Shown here piece after piece: positions 33,773 to 43,071 of a stretch of 64,000 bases of DNA. A program made the position numbers and the translations under genes. The notes beneath the pieces were generated by a model. It was not told the origin of the DNA and did no database searches. It saw nothing but the letters and a program-made list of their open reading frames with translations. Each line of letters begins with the position of its first letter. The first letter of the stretch is position 1. Source of the stretch: Subsaxibacter sp. CAU 1640 (GTDB taxonomy: Bacteria; Bacteroidota; Bacteroidia; Flavobacteriales; Flavobacteriaceae); assembly GCF_023156585.1 (NCBI RefSeq), contig NZ_JALNMI010000001.1, positions 620,001 through 684,000 on the forward strand. Reading direction: 5' to 3'.

Positions 33773-34708
33773 TTATTGTTTGTCGTTTGGGTTTTTACGG
33801 TTTTTTGCCTCTTTCATGGCTTCACCAATTTGATTACTCGCTGTAAAACTAGCGACCATGTCATTTAACATTTGACTTCCGGCTTGTGGCGAATTTGGCA
33901 ATAATATCAAATTGCTATTGGTTTCTTCGCCAAGTGATTGTAAAGTATCGTAATGTTGTGTTACAACAATCAGCGCTGAAGCTTCTTGACTGTTGATGCC
34001 TACACGGTTCAATACTTCAACAGATTCTTCCAGACCACGAGCAATCTCACGTCTTTGGTCAGCGATACCTTGTCCTTGCAGGCGCTTGCTTTCTGCCTCC
34101 GCTTTTGCTTTTTCTACGATCAAGATACGAGCAGCATCACCTTCATATTGAGCTGCAATTTTTTCACGTTCAGAAGCATTGATTCGGTTCATCGCTGCTT
34201 TTACCTGTGCATCAGGATCAATATCAGTTACCAAAGTTTTGATAATGTCAAATCCATAATCCAACATCGCATCATTCAACTCTGTTTTGACGGCAATGGC
34301 GATATCATCTTTTTTAACAAAAACATCATCCAATTTCATTTTTGGAACTTCAGCACGAACCACATCGAAAACATAACTTGTGATTTGGTCGTGTGGATAG
34401 TCCAGTTTATAAAAAGCATCATATACTTTGTTTTTGATGACAACAAATTGTACCGAAACTTTAAGTCTTACAAACACGTCATCAAGCGTTTTAGTCTCTA
34501 CTATAACATCCAACTGCTGAATTTTTAGACTTAAACGTCCTGCAACGCGGTCAATTAATGGTATTTTCATTTGAAGACCGGAATGGCGAATACTTTGAAA
34601 CTTTCCAAAGCGCTCAATAATGGCTGCAGATTGTTGTTTGACGGTAAAGAATGATGAAATCAGAATGATAATTCCAACAAAGATAAATGGGATCATTAGA
34701 AAGTCCAT
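33773..34708 (-). CDS. SPFH/band 7 (stomatin-like) membrane protein
   Basis: One N-terminal membrane helix (MIPFIFVGIIILISSFF) is followed by the SPFH domain (TVKQQSAAIIERFGKFQSIRHSGLQMKIPLIDRVAGRLSLKIQQLDV, about residues 25–190) and a long coiled-coil region rich in Glu and Ala (ASEREKIAAQYEGDAARILIVEKAKAEAESKRLQGQG, about 180–225). The tail (VLNRVGINSQEASALIVVTQHYDTLQSLG ... LPNSPQAG) matches the QmcA/stomatin group. These proteins build large membrane-attached rings and are linked to membrane microdomains and protease control. No NfeD gene is adjacent. It is divergent from the barrel gene at 34782. Confidence 0.92.
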   Translation of the reverse strand: MDFLMIPFIFVGIIILISSFFTVKQQSAAIIERFGKFQSIRHSGLQMKIPLIDRVAGRLSLKIQQLDVIVETKTLDDVFVRLKVSVQFVVIKNKVYDAFYKLDYPHDQITSYVFDVVRAEVPKMKLDDVFVKKDDIAIAVKTELNDAMLDYGFDIIKTLVTDIDPDAQVKAAMNRINASEREKIAAQYEGDAARILIVEKAKAEAESKRLQGQGIADQRREIARGLEESVEVLNRVGINSQEASALIVVTQHYDTLQSLGEETNSNLILLPNSPQAGSQMLNDMVASFTASNQIGEAMKEAKNRKNPNDKQ

Positions 34709-34753
34709 AACAGTTTTTTTAATGGTTAGAAAATATACACATCTAATTTAAGT

Positions 34754-34761
34754 TATATTTG
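34754..34761 (+). promoter_or_regulatory. -7 element (TATATTTG) before the barrel protein gene
   Basis: An exact TAnnTTTG match 20 bases before the ATG at 34782. Motif match only. Confidence 0.45.
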
Positions 34762-34781
34762 TCATAAATACTCGAAATAAC

Positions 34782-35471
34782 ATGCAAATTAGAAAGCACA
34801 TCTTATTAGTAGCGATAAGCATAGGTTTTGTTACAACTGTTTTTTCTCAAAGACGTCCACACGGAGTTGTAAACATCAAAAATGGTTTTGGAATTGGGGG
34901 TGGATTGACGCAGTTCGACATTAAAACTGATAATTTTGAAACCAAAGCAGGTCAAGGGTGGATAGCAGGATTGGCTGCAACACTCGATTTACCCCATAGA
35001 TGGTATACGGTTAGTTATGGCATGCAAGTGTCGGAAAGCAATATTGAGATTATGGGAAGAAGTTTACCTACAGCCTCGACAGAAGCTATGGACTACAAAT
35101 TAATGATGGTACAGATGCAATTTCTGTTTCACGCAAAACTTGCCAAGGATTATTTGATGATTGATGCAGGACCAATGCTGCAATACAATGGCGAATTGGA
35201 ATTGAAAGACAGCAGTAAAAATAATTATATTCTCGATGGTTATTCAGCTTTGACAGCACAGGACATCAGTGATATTTCAAAATTCAATGTCAATGCGTCC
35301 ATTGGCGCGACTGCTGGTTTCAATCATTTTAAATTGAGGGTTCAATATATCTATGGTTTAACGAATATGTTCAACAAGCTGAACGATCAAAACCTAGATG
35401 CAAGCCCTTCGAATGATACATTTAAAGGCAATCAATCGATGCTGGCGTTTATGGCTTTTATCTATTTCTAA
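34782..35471 (+). CDS. Outer-membrane beta-barrel protein, PorT-like fold
   Basis: A cleavable signal (LLVAISIGFVTTVFSQ) is followed by about 205 residues of alternating polar and aromatic strands ending in MLAFMAFIYF, whose terminal Phe is the usual signal for outer-membrane insertion. Strand turns are rich in Gly, Asn and Asp (IKNGFGIGGGLTQFDIKTDNF, GPMLQYNGELELKDSSKNNY). The size and strand count suggest an eight-stranded small barrel like the Bacteroidota outer membrane beta-barrel family. It is not recognisable as PorT itself. Function is unknown. A hairpin follows, shared with the convergent gltX. Confidence 0.75.
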   Translation: MQIRKHILLVAISIGFVTTVFSQRRPHGVVNIKNGFGIGGGLTQFDIKTDNFETKAGQGWIAGLAATLDLPHRWYTVSYGMQVSESNIEIMGRSLPTASTEAMDYKLMMVQMQFLFHAKLAKDYLMIDAGPMLQYNGELELKDSSKNNYILDGYSALTAQDISDISKFNVNASIGATAGFNHFKLRVQYIYGLTNMFNKLNDQNLDASPSNDTFKGNQSMLAFMAFIYF

Positions 35472-35476
35472 CAAAA

Positions 35477-35496
35477 ATTCCCGCATTTGCGGGAAT
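35477..35496. terminator. Palindromic hairpin between convergent genes (REP-like)
   Basis: ATTCCCGC and GCGGGAAT form an eight-pair stem with an ATTT loop. It separates the barrel gene and gltX and probably ends both. It closely resembles the hairpin at 43113–43134. Confidence 0.6.
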
Positions 35497-35527
35497 CTAT
35501 TGAATATTTACTGTATTTGATTTTTGA

Positions 35528-37039
35528 TTAAAGAGTCTGTACCAAATTCTCAATCCTCCGAACAGTTTCAGCCTTTCCAATCATAAAAATAATCTCAAAA
35601 ACATCAGGACCTTGCATCGAACCTACCAATGACAATCGTAATGGTTGCATTACTTTACCAAAACCAACTCCTTTAGTGCCAATCCAAGTTTTGACATCAT
35701 TCTGAATATTTTCAACTGTAAAGTCAGATACGTGACTGATAACCTGTGCCAATTCACTCATCAATTCACGAGTATCATTGTTCATTATTTTAGCAAAAGT
35801 CTTTTCATCATAAGACCTTGGCGCCTCAAAGAAGTAAGCGCTCCAATCCCATAAATCACTGATAAATGTTGCTCGTTCCTTGATTAAACCAACTACCAAA
35901 GAAATATAGTTGACATCGATGTCTTTCAACTGTGGTTGACTGTTTTTGAATTGTTCTGCAAGCGCATCATTATGCTGAAATTGCATATATTGATGGTTGA
36001 ACCATTTGATTTTATCAGGATCGAAACGCGCTCCAGATTTATGAACTCTTTCCAGTTCAAATGCTTCAATTAAATCATCCAATGAAAACACTTCTTGTTC
36101 GGTTCCGGGATTCCAGCCCAAAAATGCCAGAAAATTTACCATCGCATCCGGAAAATAACCATCTTCTCTATAGCCTCTTGAAATGTCGTTGGTTTGAGGA
36201 TCTTTCCATTCCAAAGGAAATACTGGAAACCCTAGTTTGTCGCCATCGCGCTTACTCAATTTTCCTTTTCCTGTTGGTTTTAATATCAATGGAAGGTGCG
36301 CAAATTGTGGTTTTTCCCAACCAAAAGCTTCATAAAGCTGATAATGAAGCGCTAATGAAGGTAACCATTCTTCACCTCTGATGACGTGCGTGATTTCCAT
36401 CAAATGGTCATCAACAATATTTGCCAAGTGATAGGTAGGCATTCCATCGCTCTTGAACAATACTTTATCATCCAAAATATTGGTGTCAATACTCATTTCA
36501 CCTCTGATAATATCATTCAACTGCAATGTTTCGTCTTGAGGCGATTTAAAGCGAATGACATAATCTTCTCCAGCATCTAGTTTTGCTTGGGTTTCTTCTG
36601 AAGACATTGACAATGAATTACTTAATTTCAAACGATTATGCCAATTATAAATAAAGGTTTTCCCTTTTGCTTCGTGATCTTTTCGATGAAAATCCAGTGT
36701 TTCGGCAGGATCGAATGCATAGTAAGCATTTCCCGATGCTATCAACTGGTCAGCATATTGCTTGTAAAGATTTTTTCGTTCACTTTGTCTATAGGGTCCA
36801 AATTTTTCATTCTTTCCTGGACCTTCATCAAAAGGAATTCCGCACCAATTCAAGGAGTCAATAATATACTGTTCGGCACCTTGGACATATCGGGTTTGAT
36901 CAGTATCTTCAATCCGAAGCACAAAAGTTCCGTTGTGTTTTTTCGCAAATAAATAATTGAAAAGAGCTGTACGCACACCACCTATGTGCAATGGACCCGT
37001 TGGGCTTGGTGCAAATCGCACTCGAACGTTTTTTGTCAT
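35528..37039 (-). CDS. gltX: Glutamate–tRNA ligase
   Basis: Class I synthetase that charges tRNA-Glu. The HIGH-type motif reads LHIGG at residues 17–21 (RFAPSPTGPLHIGGVRTALFNYLFA), and the KMSKS-type motif reads KLSKRDG. The IEDTDQTRY and YRQSERKNLY segments are as expected for bacterial GluRS. Length (503) is normal. Because glnS is also in this window, tRNA-Gln charging does not need the indirect GatCAB route, so this enzyme is probably specific for tRNA-Glu. The gene is alone on the minus strand, with a TATCTTTG element 18 bases before its start. Confidence 0.97.
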   Translation of the reverse strand: MTKNVRVRFAPSPTGPLHIGGVRTALFNYLFAKKHNGTFVLRIEDTDQTRYVQGAEQYIIDSLNWCGIPFDEGPGKNEKFGPYRQSERKNLYKQYADQLIASGNAYYAFDPAETLDFHRKDHEAKGKTFIYNWHNRLKLSNSLSMSSEETQAKLDAGEDYVIRFKSPQDETLQLNDIIRGEMSIDTNILDDKVLFKSDGMPTYHLANIVDDHLMEITHVIRGEEWLPSLALHYQLYEAFGWEKPQFAHLPLILKPTGKGKLSKRDGDKLGFPVFPLEWKDPQTNDISRGYREDGYFPDAMVNFLAFLGWNPGTEQEVFSLDDLIEAFELERVHKSGARFDPDKIKWFNHQYMQFQHNDALAEQFKNSQPQLKDIDVNYISLVVGLIKERATFISDLWDWSAYFFEAPRSYDEKTFAKIMNNDTRELMSELAQVISHVSDFTVENIQNDVKTWIGTKGVGFGKVMQPLRLSLVGSMQGPDVFEIIFMIGKAETVRRIENLVQTL

Positions 37040-37057
37040 TTTTTATGAATTGAAGTG

Positions 37058-37065
37058 CAAAGATA
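37058..37065 (-). promoter_or_regulatory. -7 element (TATCTTTG) for gltX
   Basis: An exact minus-strand TAnnTTTG followed by C, 18 bases before the gltX ATG. Confidence 0.5.
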
Positions 37066-37261
37066 GGGCGAGTGCAACATTCAACAAAGAAAATGATTTA
37101 AAGAAGGCTCGTTAGAGGAAGAAAGTGGGTTTTTAACACGTTTTCCTTTGAAATTAACACAACCTTATCAAATTTAGACGATTATGGAATAAAATAAAAT
37201 TGTAGTTTAGTAAGTTGATTAGGTATAAGCATCAACCTTAAATAGCACCACCAGATTTATT

Positions 37262-40200
37262 TTGAACAATTTCACACACATACAAACCAAACTCGAGCAA
37301 TTCATCAAGCGTTTTTACACTAATGAACTGCTGAAAGGAACCATCTTGTTTTTCGCCATTGGGCTGCTGTACTTTTTGTTGACGCTATTCATTGAATATT
37401 TTTTATGGTTGAATCCTACGGCAAGAACAGTTTTGTTTTGGTCATTTGTGCTTGTCGAGTTGGCATTGTTTTATAAGTTCATTGCTATTCCTTTGGCAAA
37501 ATTATTTAAACTTCAGAAAGGAATTGATTACGAAGACGCTTCCAAAATTATCGGCAGACATTTTCCAGAAGTGAATGATAAACTGTTAAATGTGCTTCAG
37601 CTAAAAAAAGATTCGCAAGAATCGGAATTGTTATTGGCGAGTATCGAACAAAAGTCTGCAGAGCTAAAACCTGTTCCATTTAAGTTGGCGGTCAATTTTA
37701 GGCAGAATGTCAAATATTTGAAATATGCAGCGATTCCTTTGTTGGTGATCCTCTTGACTTATGTCACTGGTCATTTCAATCTATTTAGTGACAGTTACGA
37801 GCGTGTCATCAATTATAAAACGGCTTATGAACCACCAGCACCATTCCAATTTTATGTGTTGAATGATGGTTTACAGGCGATAGAAAACAAAGATTATAAG
37901 TTGTTGGTCAAAACTGCTGGTTCGGTCATTCCAGAGAATGCGCAAATTCACTACAATGGCGAAACCTACTTCTTGCAGCAAACGGCTCCAGGGCAATTTG
38001 AATATGTCTTTTCGCAACCAAAAGGAGCGGTTGAATTCAATTTGTCTGCCAACGATGTCACATCTAAAAATTATGAACTAGATGTCGTAAAAGTGCCAAC
38101 CTTGGTGAATTTTGAGATGGAATTGGATTATCCGTCCTATATCAATAAGCAAAATGAAACTCTAAAAAGCACAGGAAGCACCACAATTCCTGAAGGGACA
38201 AAGGTAACTTGGAGAATAAACACGCGTTCAACAAACGAAGTGTCTTTGTATTCAAAAGATACAGTACGTTTCGAAAATACTTCTGAAGGTAAATTTGAAG
38301 CGTCAAAACGTATCTATCAAAATTATGATTACAACATTTCTACCAGTAACGATAAGCTAAAAGATTATGAGAATTTGGCTTTTTCCATCAATGTCATTCG
38401 TGATGATTATCCAGAAATTAATGTCAAGATGGAACGCGATTCGCTCGACAATCAAACGCTCTATTTTTATGGTCAAATTAGCGATGATTATGGCTTGAGC
38501 AAATTGCAGTTGGTGTATTATCCATCGAATGATGAAGAGAAAAAGTCATTGCAGCGAATGCCTATTGCCGCTGGAAACTTTGATGAGTTCGTAACCGCTT
38601 TTCCGAATAATCTCCAATTGGATGAAGGCGTCGATTACGAATTGTATTTTCAGGTTTTTGATAATGATGCCATCCACAACTATAAAAGCACAAAAAGTAC
38701 TGTTTTTTCCTATCGAAAACTAACTAGAGATGAAGAGGAGAACAAGCAGTTGAAAGAACAGAACGAAGCGATAAAAGATATTGGCAAATCGGTTGATAAA
38801 TTGAAGCAGCAAGAGCAGCAGCTGAAAGAATTGTCAAAAACGCAAAAAGAAAAGAATGAGCTTAATTTTAATGATAAAAAGAAGTTTGAAAACTTTTTGC
38901 AACGCCAGAAGCAGCAGGAGGAGATGATGCAGAACTTCAATAAGAAACTTCAGCAAAATCTTGAAAAGTTCCAACCGGAAAATAAGGAGAATGACGAGTT
39001 CAAAGAAGCTTTAAAGGAGCGTTTGAAAGACAACGAAGAACAGCTAAAAAAGGACGAGAAATTGTTAGAGGAATTGGAGAAACTTCAAGAGAAGATTGAA
39101 AAGGAAGAGTTGAGTGAGAAGTTGGAACAATTGGCGAAGCAAAACAAAAACAAGCAAAAGAGCCTGGAGCAACTTTTGGAGTTGACCAAGCGCTACTATG
39201 TGGCAAAGAAAGCGGAGAAATTGGCAGATGAATTGGATAAGTTGGGAGATGAGCAGGAAAAGTTGTCTAAAGAAACCGAAGAAAACAACACAAAAGATAA
39301 GCAGGAAGAGCTAAATGAAAAGTTTGAAGAGTTCCAAAAGGAAATGGATGCCCTTCAAAAGGAAAATGAAGCTCTTAAAGAGCCGTTTGATGTTCCCCAA
39401 GACAAAGAAGGCGAAAAGGACATTCAGAAAGACCAGCAGGAGGCCACAGACGATTTAGAGAACAAAGAACAGAACGAAGAAAATAATGACCAAAAAGGCG
39501 CACAACAAAGTCAGCAGAATGCTCAAAAAAAGCAAAAGGAAGCTGGCAAGAAAATGAAACAAATGAGTGCCAAAATGCAACAATCGATGATGTCTGGTGG
39601 TGGCGAACAGATGTCTGAAGACGCGGCGATGTTGCGACAGATTTTGGACAACTTGGTGCTGTTTTCCTTCGATCAAGAAGCTTTGATGAATCAGTTTAGG
39701 AGTATTCAAATCAATAATAATTCCTATGGAAAATACTTGAGAAAGCAGAGCAGTCTGCGCGAACATTTTGAACATATCGATGACAGTCTGTTTGCACTTT
39801 CTTTGCGTCAACCTATGATATCTGAAACCGTCAATGCCAAAATAACCGATGTGTTTTTCAATATTGATAAATCTTTGGGACAGTTGTCTGAAAATCAGTT
39901 GTATCAAGGTGTTTCAACGCAACAATATACCATTACGGCCACGAATGATTTGGCAAGTTTTTTAAGTGACGTACTTGATAATATGGAAGCTCAAATGAAT
40001 CCAGGTCAAGGTCAGGGACAAGGCCAAGGAAAAGGTCAGGGTCAAGGTCAAGGAGGAATGCAGCTCCCAGACATCATTATGAGCCAAGAAGAGCTTAACA
40101 AGCAAATGCAAGAAGGTATGGAAAAAGGGCAAGAAGGAAAACCGAAGGATGGTCAAGGGAAAAAGCAAGGTCAAAGTTCGGGCGGTGAAGGAGAAGGCAG

Positions 40201-40699
40201 CGAAGGTGAAAATGGTAAAAATAATAAGAGCGGCAAGAACGGTAAAGACGGTAAGGAACAGGGAGAAGGTGAAAACTCGGATGAAGAATTAAGCGGAGAA
40301 TTGTATAGAATTTATCAGCAACAGCAGCAATTGCGTCAGGCATTGGAAAATAAACTTGGCGAAGCAGGAACCAAAGGAGAGGGCAAGATGCTTTTGGAGA
40401 AAATGGAAGAAGTCGAAATGGATTTAATCAACAAGGGATTCACTAACCAGACGCTTCAAAAAATGATGGATTTGCAACACCGTTTATTGAAACTCGAAAA
40501 TGCATCGTTTCTGCAAGATGAGGACAACAAGCGTAAAGCAGAAAGCAACTTTAAACAGTATGACAATAATAGCAGCAACCAAATTCCTACCGCTAAAGAA
40601 TACTTCAACACTACTGAAATATTAAACAGACAAGCGTTACCTTTGCAGCAAGTTTATAAGAAAAAGGTTCAGGAGTATTTTAAGAAAGCTGATGATTAG
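37262..40699 (+). CDS. DUF4175 family membrane protein with long coiled coil
   Basis: A large inner-membrane protein (1145 residues) of a Bacteroidota family I recognise as DUF4175. Two helices (about 22–45 and 50–75) and a third (about 155–175) anchor it. A domain of about 300 residues follows, then a coiled coil rich in Glu, Lys and Gln (about 490–760), a Met-rich MKQMSAKMQQSMMSGGGEQM segment, and a low-complexity Gly/Gln tract (GQGQGQGQGKGQGQGQGG, about 915–935) leading to a Gly/Lys/Glu-rich stretch. The only possible start between the upstream in-frame stop and the first helix is the TTG at 37262. It overlaps ybeY by eight bases and is followed by mnmG, an arrangement I recall from other Flavobacteriaceae. 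Function is unknown. Confidence 0.88.
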   Translation: MNNFTHIQTKLEQFIKRFYTNELLKGTILFFAIGLLYFLLTLFIEYFLWLNPTARTVLFWSFVLVELALFYKFIAIPLAKLFKLQKGIDYEDASKIIGRHFPEVNDKLLNVLQLKKDSQESELLLASIEQKSAELKPVPFKLAVNFRQNVKYLKYAAIPLLVILLTYVTGHFNLFSDSYERVINYKTAYEPPAPFQFYVLNDGLQAIENKDYKLLVKTAGSVIPENAQIHYNGETYFLQQTAPGQFEYVFSQPKGAVEFNLSANDVTSKNYELDVVKVPTLVNFEMELDYPSYINKQNETLKSTGSTTIPEGTKVTWRINTRSTNEVSLYSKDTVRFENTSEGKFEASKRIYQNYDYNISTSNDKLKDYENLAFSINVIRDDYPEINVKMERDSLDNQTLYFYGQISDDYGLSKLQLVYYPSNDEEKKSLQRMPIAAGNFDEFVTAFPNNLQLDEGVDYELYFQVFDNDAIHNYKSTKSTVFSYRKLTRDEEENKQLKEQNEAIKDIGKSVDKLKQQEQQLKELSKTQKEKNELNFNDKKKFENFLQRQKQQEEMMQNFNKKLQQNLEKFQPENKENDEFKEALKERLKDNEEQLKKDEKLLEELEKLQEKIEKEELSEKLEQLAKQNKNKQKSLEQLLELTKRYYVAKKAEKLADELDKLGDEQEKLSKETEENNTKDKQEELNEKFEEFQKEMDALQKENEALKEPFDVPQDKEGEKDIQKDQQEATDDLENKEQNEENNDQKGAQQSQQNAQKKQKEAGKKMKQMSAKMQQSMMSGGGEQMSEDAAMLRQILDNLVLFSFDQEALMNQFRSIQINNNSYGKYLRKQSSLREHFEHIDDSLFALSLRQPMISETVNAKITDVFFNIDKSLGQLSENQLYQGVSTQQYTITATNDLASFLSDVLDNMEAQMNPGQGQGQGQGKGQGQGQGGMQLPDIIMSQEELNKQMQEGMEKGQEGKPKDGQGKKQGQSSGGEGEGSEGENGKNNKSGKNGKDGKEQGEGENSDEELSGELYRIYQQQQQLRQALENKLGEAGTKGEGKMLLEKMEEVEMDLINKGFTNQTLQKMMDLQHRLLKLENASFLQDEDNKRKAESNFKQYDNNSSNQIPTAKEYFNTTEILNRQALPLQQVYKKKVQEYFKKADD
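40003..40060 (+). repeat. In-gene hexamer tandem repeat (Gly-Gln codons)
   Basis: About nine imperfect copies of a GGNCAR-type hexamer encode alternating Gly and Gln within the DUF4175 gene. Such repeats can change copy number by slippage without shifting the frame. Confidence 0.7.
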
Positions 40700-41102
40700 T
40701 TATAATTACGAATGTGATTTTGAGTTGAAGAATGATGAAAAGTATTCACTTTGGCTTTCTTCTGTGATTAAAGAAGAAGGGTTCAACGAAGGCGAAATCA
40801 ATTATATTTTTTGTGATGATGAGTATCTGTTAAAGTTGAACAAAGAGTTCTTGCAGCACGAAACGCTTACTGACATCATTAGTTTTGATTATACTCTAGG
40901 AAAACAAATTAACGGAGATATTTATATTTCTGTAGAAAGAGTGAAGGAGAATGCAGAAGAATTTAACGAGCCTTTTTTGAATGAATTGTCTAGAGTGATG
41001 GTGCACGGCGTGCTGCATTATTGTGGATTCAAAGATAAAAGCAAAGAGGACGAACAGTTGATGCGCTTGAAAGAAAATTACTACATTTCAAAGATTGCTT
41101 AA
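40692..41102 (+). CDS. ybeY: Endoribonuclease YbeY, rRNA maturation factor
   Basis: A zinc endoribonuclease involved in 16S rRNA 3' processing and ribosome quality control. The signature is VMVHGVLHYCGFKDKSKEDEQLM; the family usually has HGxLHLxGYDH with three zinc-binding histidines. Here the third position is Asp (FKD instead of YDH), a change I recall as common in Bacteroidota members. The TDIISFDY segment, with the conserved TDVLSF pattern, is also present. Length (136) is normal. The start overlaps the DUF4175 gene by eight bases, so translation is likely coupled; mnmG follows after a promoter motif and a parS-type site. Confidence 0.94.
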   Translation: MISYNYECDFELKNDEKYSLWLSSVIKEEGFNEGEINYIFCDDEYLLKLNKEFLQHETLTDIISFDYTLGKQINGDIYISVERVKENAEEFNEPFLNELSRVMVHGVLHYCGFKDKSKEDEQLMRLKENYYISKIA

Positions 41103-41119
41103 TATTCAGAGAATCAACG

Positions 41120-41127
41120 TATATTTG
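41120..41127 (+). promoter_or_regulatory. -7 element (TATATTTG) for mnmG, with possible -33 TTG
   Basis: An exact TAnnTTTG followed by C, 54 bases before the mnmG ATG. A TTG at 41095–41097 lies 22 bases upstream, close to the expected -33 spacing. The parS-type palindrome lies between this element and the start codon. Confidence 0.5.
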
Positions 41128-41154
41128 CAGTCATTTTTTCAAATTTAAAACAAA

Positions 41155-41170
41155 TGTTCCACGTGGAACA
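41155..41170. promoter_or_regulatory. parS-type centromere site upstream of mnmG
   Basis: TGTTCCACGTGGAACA is a perfect 16-base palindrome and fits the bacterial parS consensus TGTTNCACGTGNAACA bound by ParB. It lies 11 bases before the mnmG start. The match is direct; ParB binding is inferred. Confidence 0.85.
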
Positions 41171-41181
41171 ATCATAATAAT

Positions 41182-43053
41182 ATGTTCAACGAGATATATG
41201 ATGTTATAGTTGTTGGTGCCGGCCACGCAGGAAGCGAGGCTGCTGCTGCTGCTGCAAATATGGGAAGCAAGACCTTGTTGATTACAATGAATTTGCAAAA
41301 CATTGCTCAAATGTCTTGTAATCCCGCGATGGGAGGAATTGCTAAAGGACAGATTGTTCGCGAAATTGATGCTTTGGGAGGATATAGTGGAATTGTGAGT
41401 GACAATTCGGCTATTCAATTCAAGATGCTCAATAAGTCAAAAGGTCCAGCGATGTGGAGTCCAAGGGTTCAAAGTGACCGTATGAGGTTTGCAGAAGAAT
41501 GGCGAATGATGTTGGAGCAAACGCCTAATCTTGATTTTTATCAGGAAATGGTTTCTGGATTATTGGTCGAGAACCATAAAGTGGTTGGGGTTAAAACCTC
41601 GTTGGGAATTGAAATAAGAGGCAAGTCGGTTGTGCTCACCAATGGTACATTTTTAAACGGGTTGATTCATATAGGCGATAAAAATTTTGGTGGAGGACGC
41701 GCTGGCGAAAGGGCTGCGTTTGGAATAACCGAGCAGTTGGTTGGTCTTGGTTTTGATTCAGGACGAATGAAAACTGGTACACCACCTAGAGTTGATGGTC
41801 GTTCTCTTGACTATTCCAAAATGACTGTGCAGCCAGGTGACGATATTCCAGAAAAGTTCTCATATTCTGACGTTACTAAACCATTGACGAAGCAGCGGGA
41901 TTGTCATATGAGTTATACAAGTCCTGAAGTGCACGATTTGTTGCGCGAAGGTTTTGATCGCTCACCAATGTTTAATGGTAGAATTCAAAGTACAGGACCT
42001 AGATATTGCCCATCAATTGAAGATAAGATTAATCGCTTCGCGGATAAGGACAGGCATCAACTTTTTGTCGAACCAGAAGGGTGGAATACGGTTGAGGTTT
42101 ATGTGAATGGTTTTTCAACATCTTTACCAGAAGACGTACAGTTTAAGGCTTTAAGTTCGGTGGCAGGCTTTGAAAATGTCAAGTTTTTTAGACCTGGATA
42201 CGCTATTGAATATGATTATTTCCCGCCGACACAATTGAAGCATACGCTAGAAACTAAATTGGTGGAGAATCTGTATTTCGCAGGTCAAATCAATGGAACC
42301 ACTGGTTACGAAGAAGCTGCTTCACAGGGTTTGATGGCTGGCATTAATGCGGCTCTAAAAGTTCAGGAGCGAGAAGAATTTATCTTGAAAAGGGACGAAG
42401 CATACATTGGTGTTCTAATTGATGATTTGATTACAAAAGGCACAGAAGAGCCATATCGTATGTTTACTTCAAGAGCTGAATATCGTACCTTGTTAAGACA
42501 AGACAATGCTGATTTAAGATTGACTCCGAAAGGTTTTGATTTAGGGTTGGCTGGAGAAAAGAGATTGCGAAGAATGGAAGAAAAACACTCCAAGGCGGAA
42601 TCATTTGTTGAGTTTTTTAAAGAAACCAGCGTGACGCCCGAGGAGATAAATCCTATTCTTCAAGAAAACAATTCTGCGGAAGTTAACCAATCTGGAAAGT
42701 TATTTAAAATATTTGCGAGACCGAATATTTCGATGGATGATGTGCGTCGTATAAATGCTGTTGAAACCTATATAGAGGAGCATAATTTAGATAAAGAGAT
42801 TATTGAGCAGACAGAAATTCAGGTTAAATATTCCGGTTATATCGACAAAGAAAAGAATAATGCTGATAAGTTGAATCGCCTGGAAAATGTCAAAATCCCT
42901 GCAAATTTTGATTATTCACAATTGAAATCAATGAGCATAGAGGCGAGACAAAAACTTGAGAAAATTAGACCAGTAACAATTTCCCAAGCGTCAAGAATCA
43001 GTGGCGTATCGCCGAGCGATGTTTCTGTGCTTTTGGTGTATATGGGAAGATAA
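41182..43053 (+). CDS. mnmG: tRNA uridine-5-carboxymethylaminomethyl modification enzyme MnmG (GidA)
   Basis: With MnmE it adds the cmnm5 group to wobble uridine 34 of several tRNAs, using FAD, NADH and a folate. The FAD-binding dinucleotide motif VVGAGHAGSEAAAAAANMG (residues 10–28) and the GidA signatures MSCNPAMGGIAKGQIVREIDALGG, TGTPPRVDGRSLDY and AGQINGTTGYEEAASQGLMAG are all present. Length (623) is normal. Both sides of the gene carry parS-type palindromes, and gidA is origin-proximal in many bacteria. It is probably cotranscribed from its own promoter at 41120. A methyltransferase gene follows after 89 bases. Confidence 0.97.
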   Translation: MFNEIYDVIVVGAGHAGSEAAAAAANMGSKTLLITMNLQNIAQMSCNPAMGGIAKGQIVREIDALGGYSGIVSDNSAIQFKMLNKSKGPAMWSPRVQSDRMRFAEEWRMMLEQTPNLDFYQEMVSGLLVENHKVVGVKTSLGIEIRGKSVVLTNGTFLNGLIHIGDKNFGGGRAGERAAFGITEQLVGLGFDSGRMKTGTPPRVDGRSLDYSKMTVQPGDDIPEKFSYSDVTKPLTKQRDCHMSYTSPEVHDLLREGFDRSPMFNGRIQSTGPRYCPSIEDKINRFADKDRHQLFVEPEGWNTVEVYVNGFSTSLPEDVQFKALSSVAGFENVKFFRPGYAIEYDYFPPTQLKHTLETKLVENLYFAGQINGTTGYEEAASQGLMAGINAALKVQEREEFILKRDEAYIGVLIDDLITKGTEEPYRMFTSRAEYRTLLRQDNADLRLTPKGFDLGLAGEKRLRRMEEKHSKAESFVEFFKETSVTPEEINPILQENNSAEVNQSGKLFKIFARPNISMDDVRRINAVETYIEEHNLDKEIIEQTEIQVKYSGYIDKEKNNADKLNRLENVKIPANFDYSQLKSMSIEARQKLEKIRPVTISQASRISGVSPSDVSVLLVYMGR

Positions 43054-43071
43054 ATTTGATTTCCAATTTTG

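Noticed and set aside
39455-39907. 150-residue minus-strand open frame opposite the DUF4175 gene
   Set aside because: It is a shadow of the repeat-rich coding region; its Leu/Phe-rich end mirrors the Lys/Glu/Gln codons on the plus strand.
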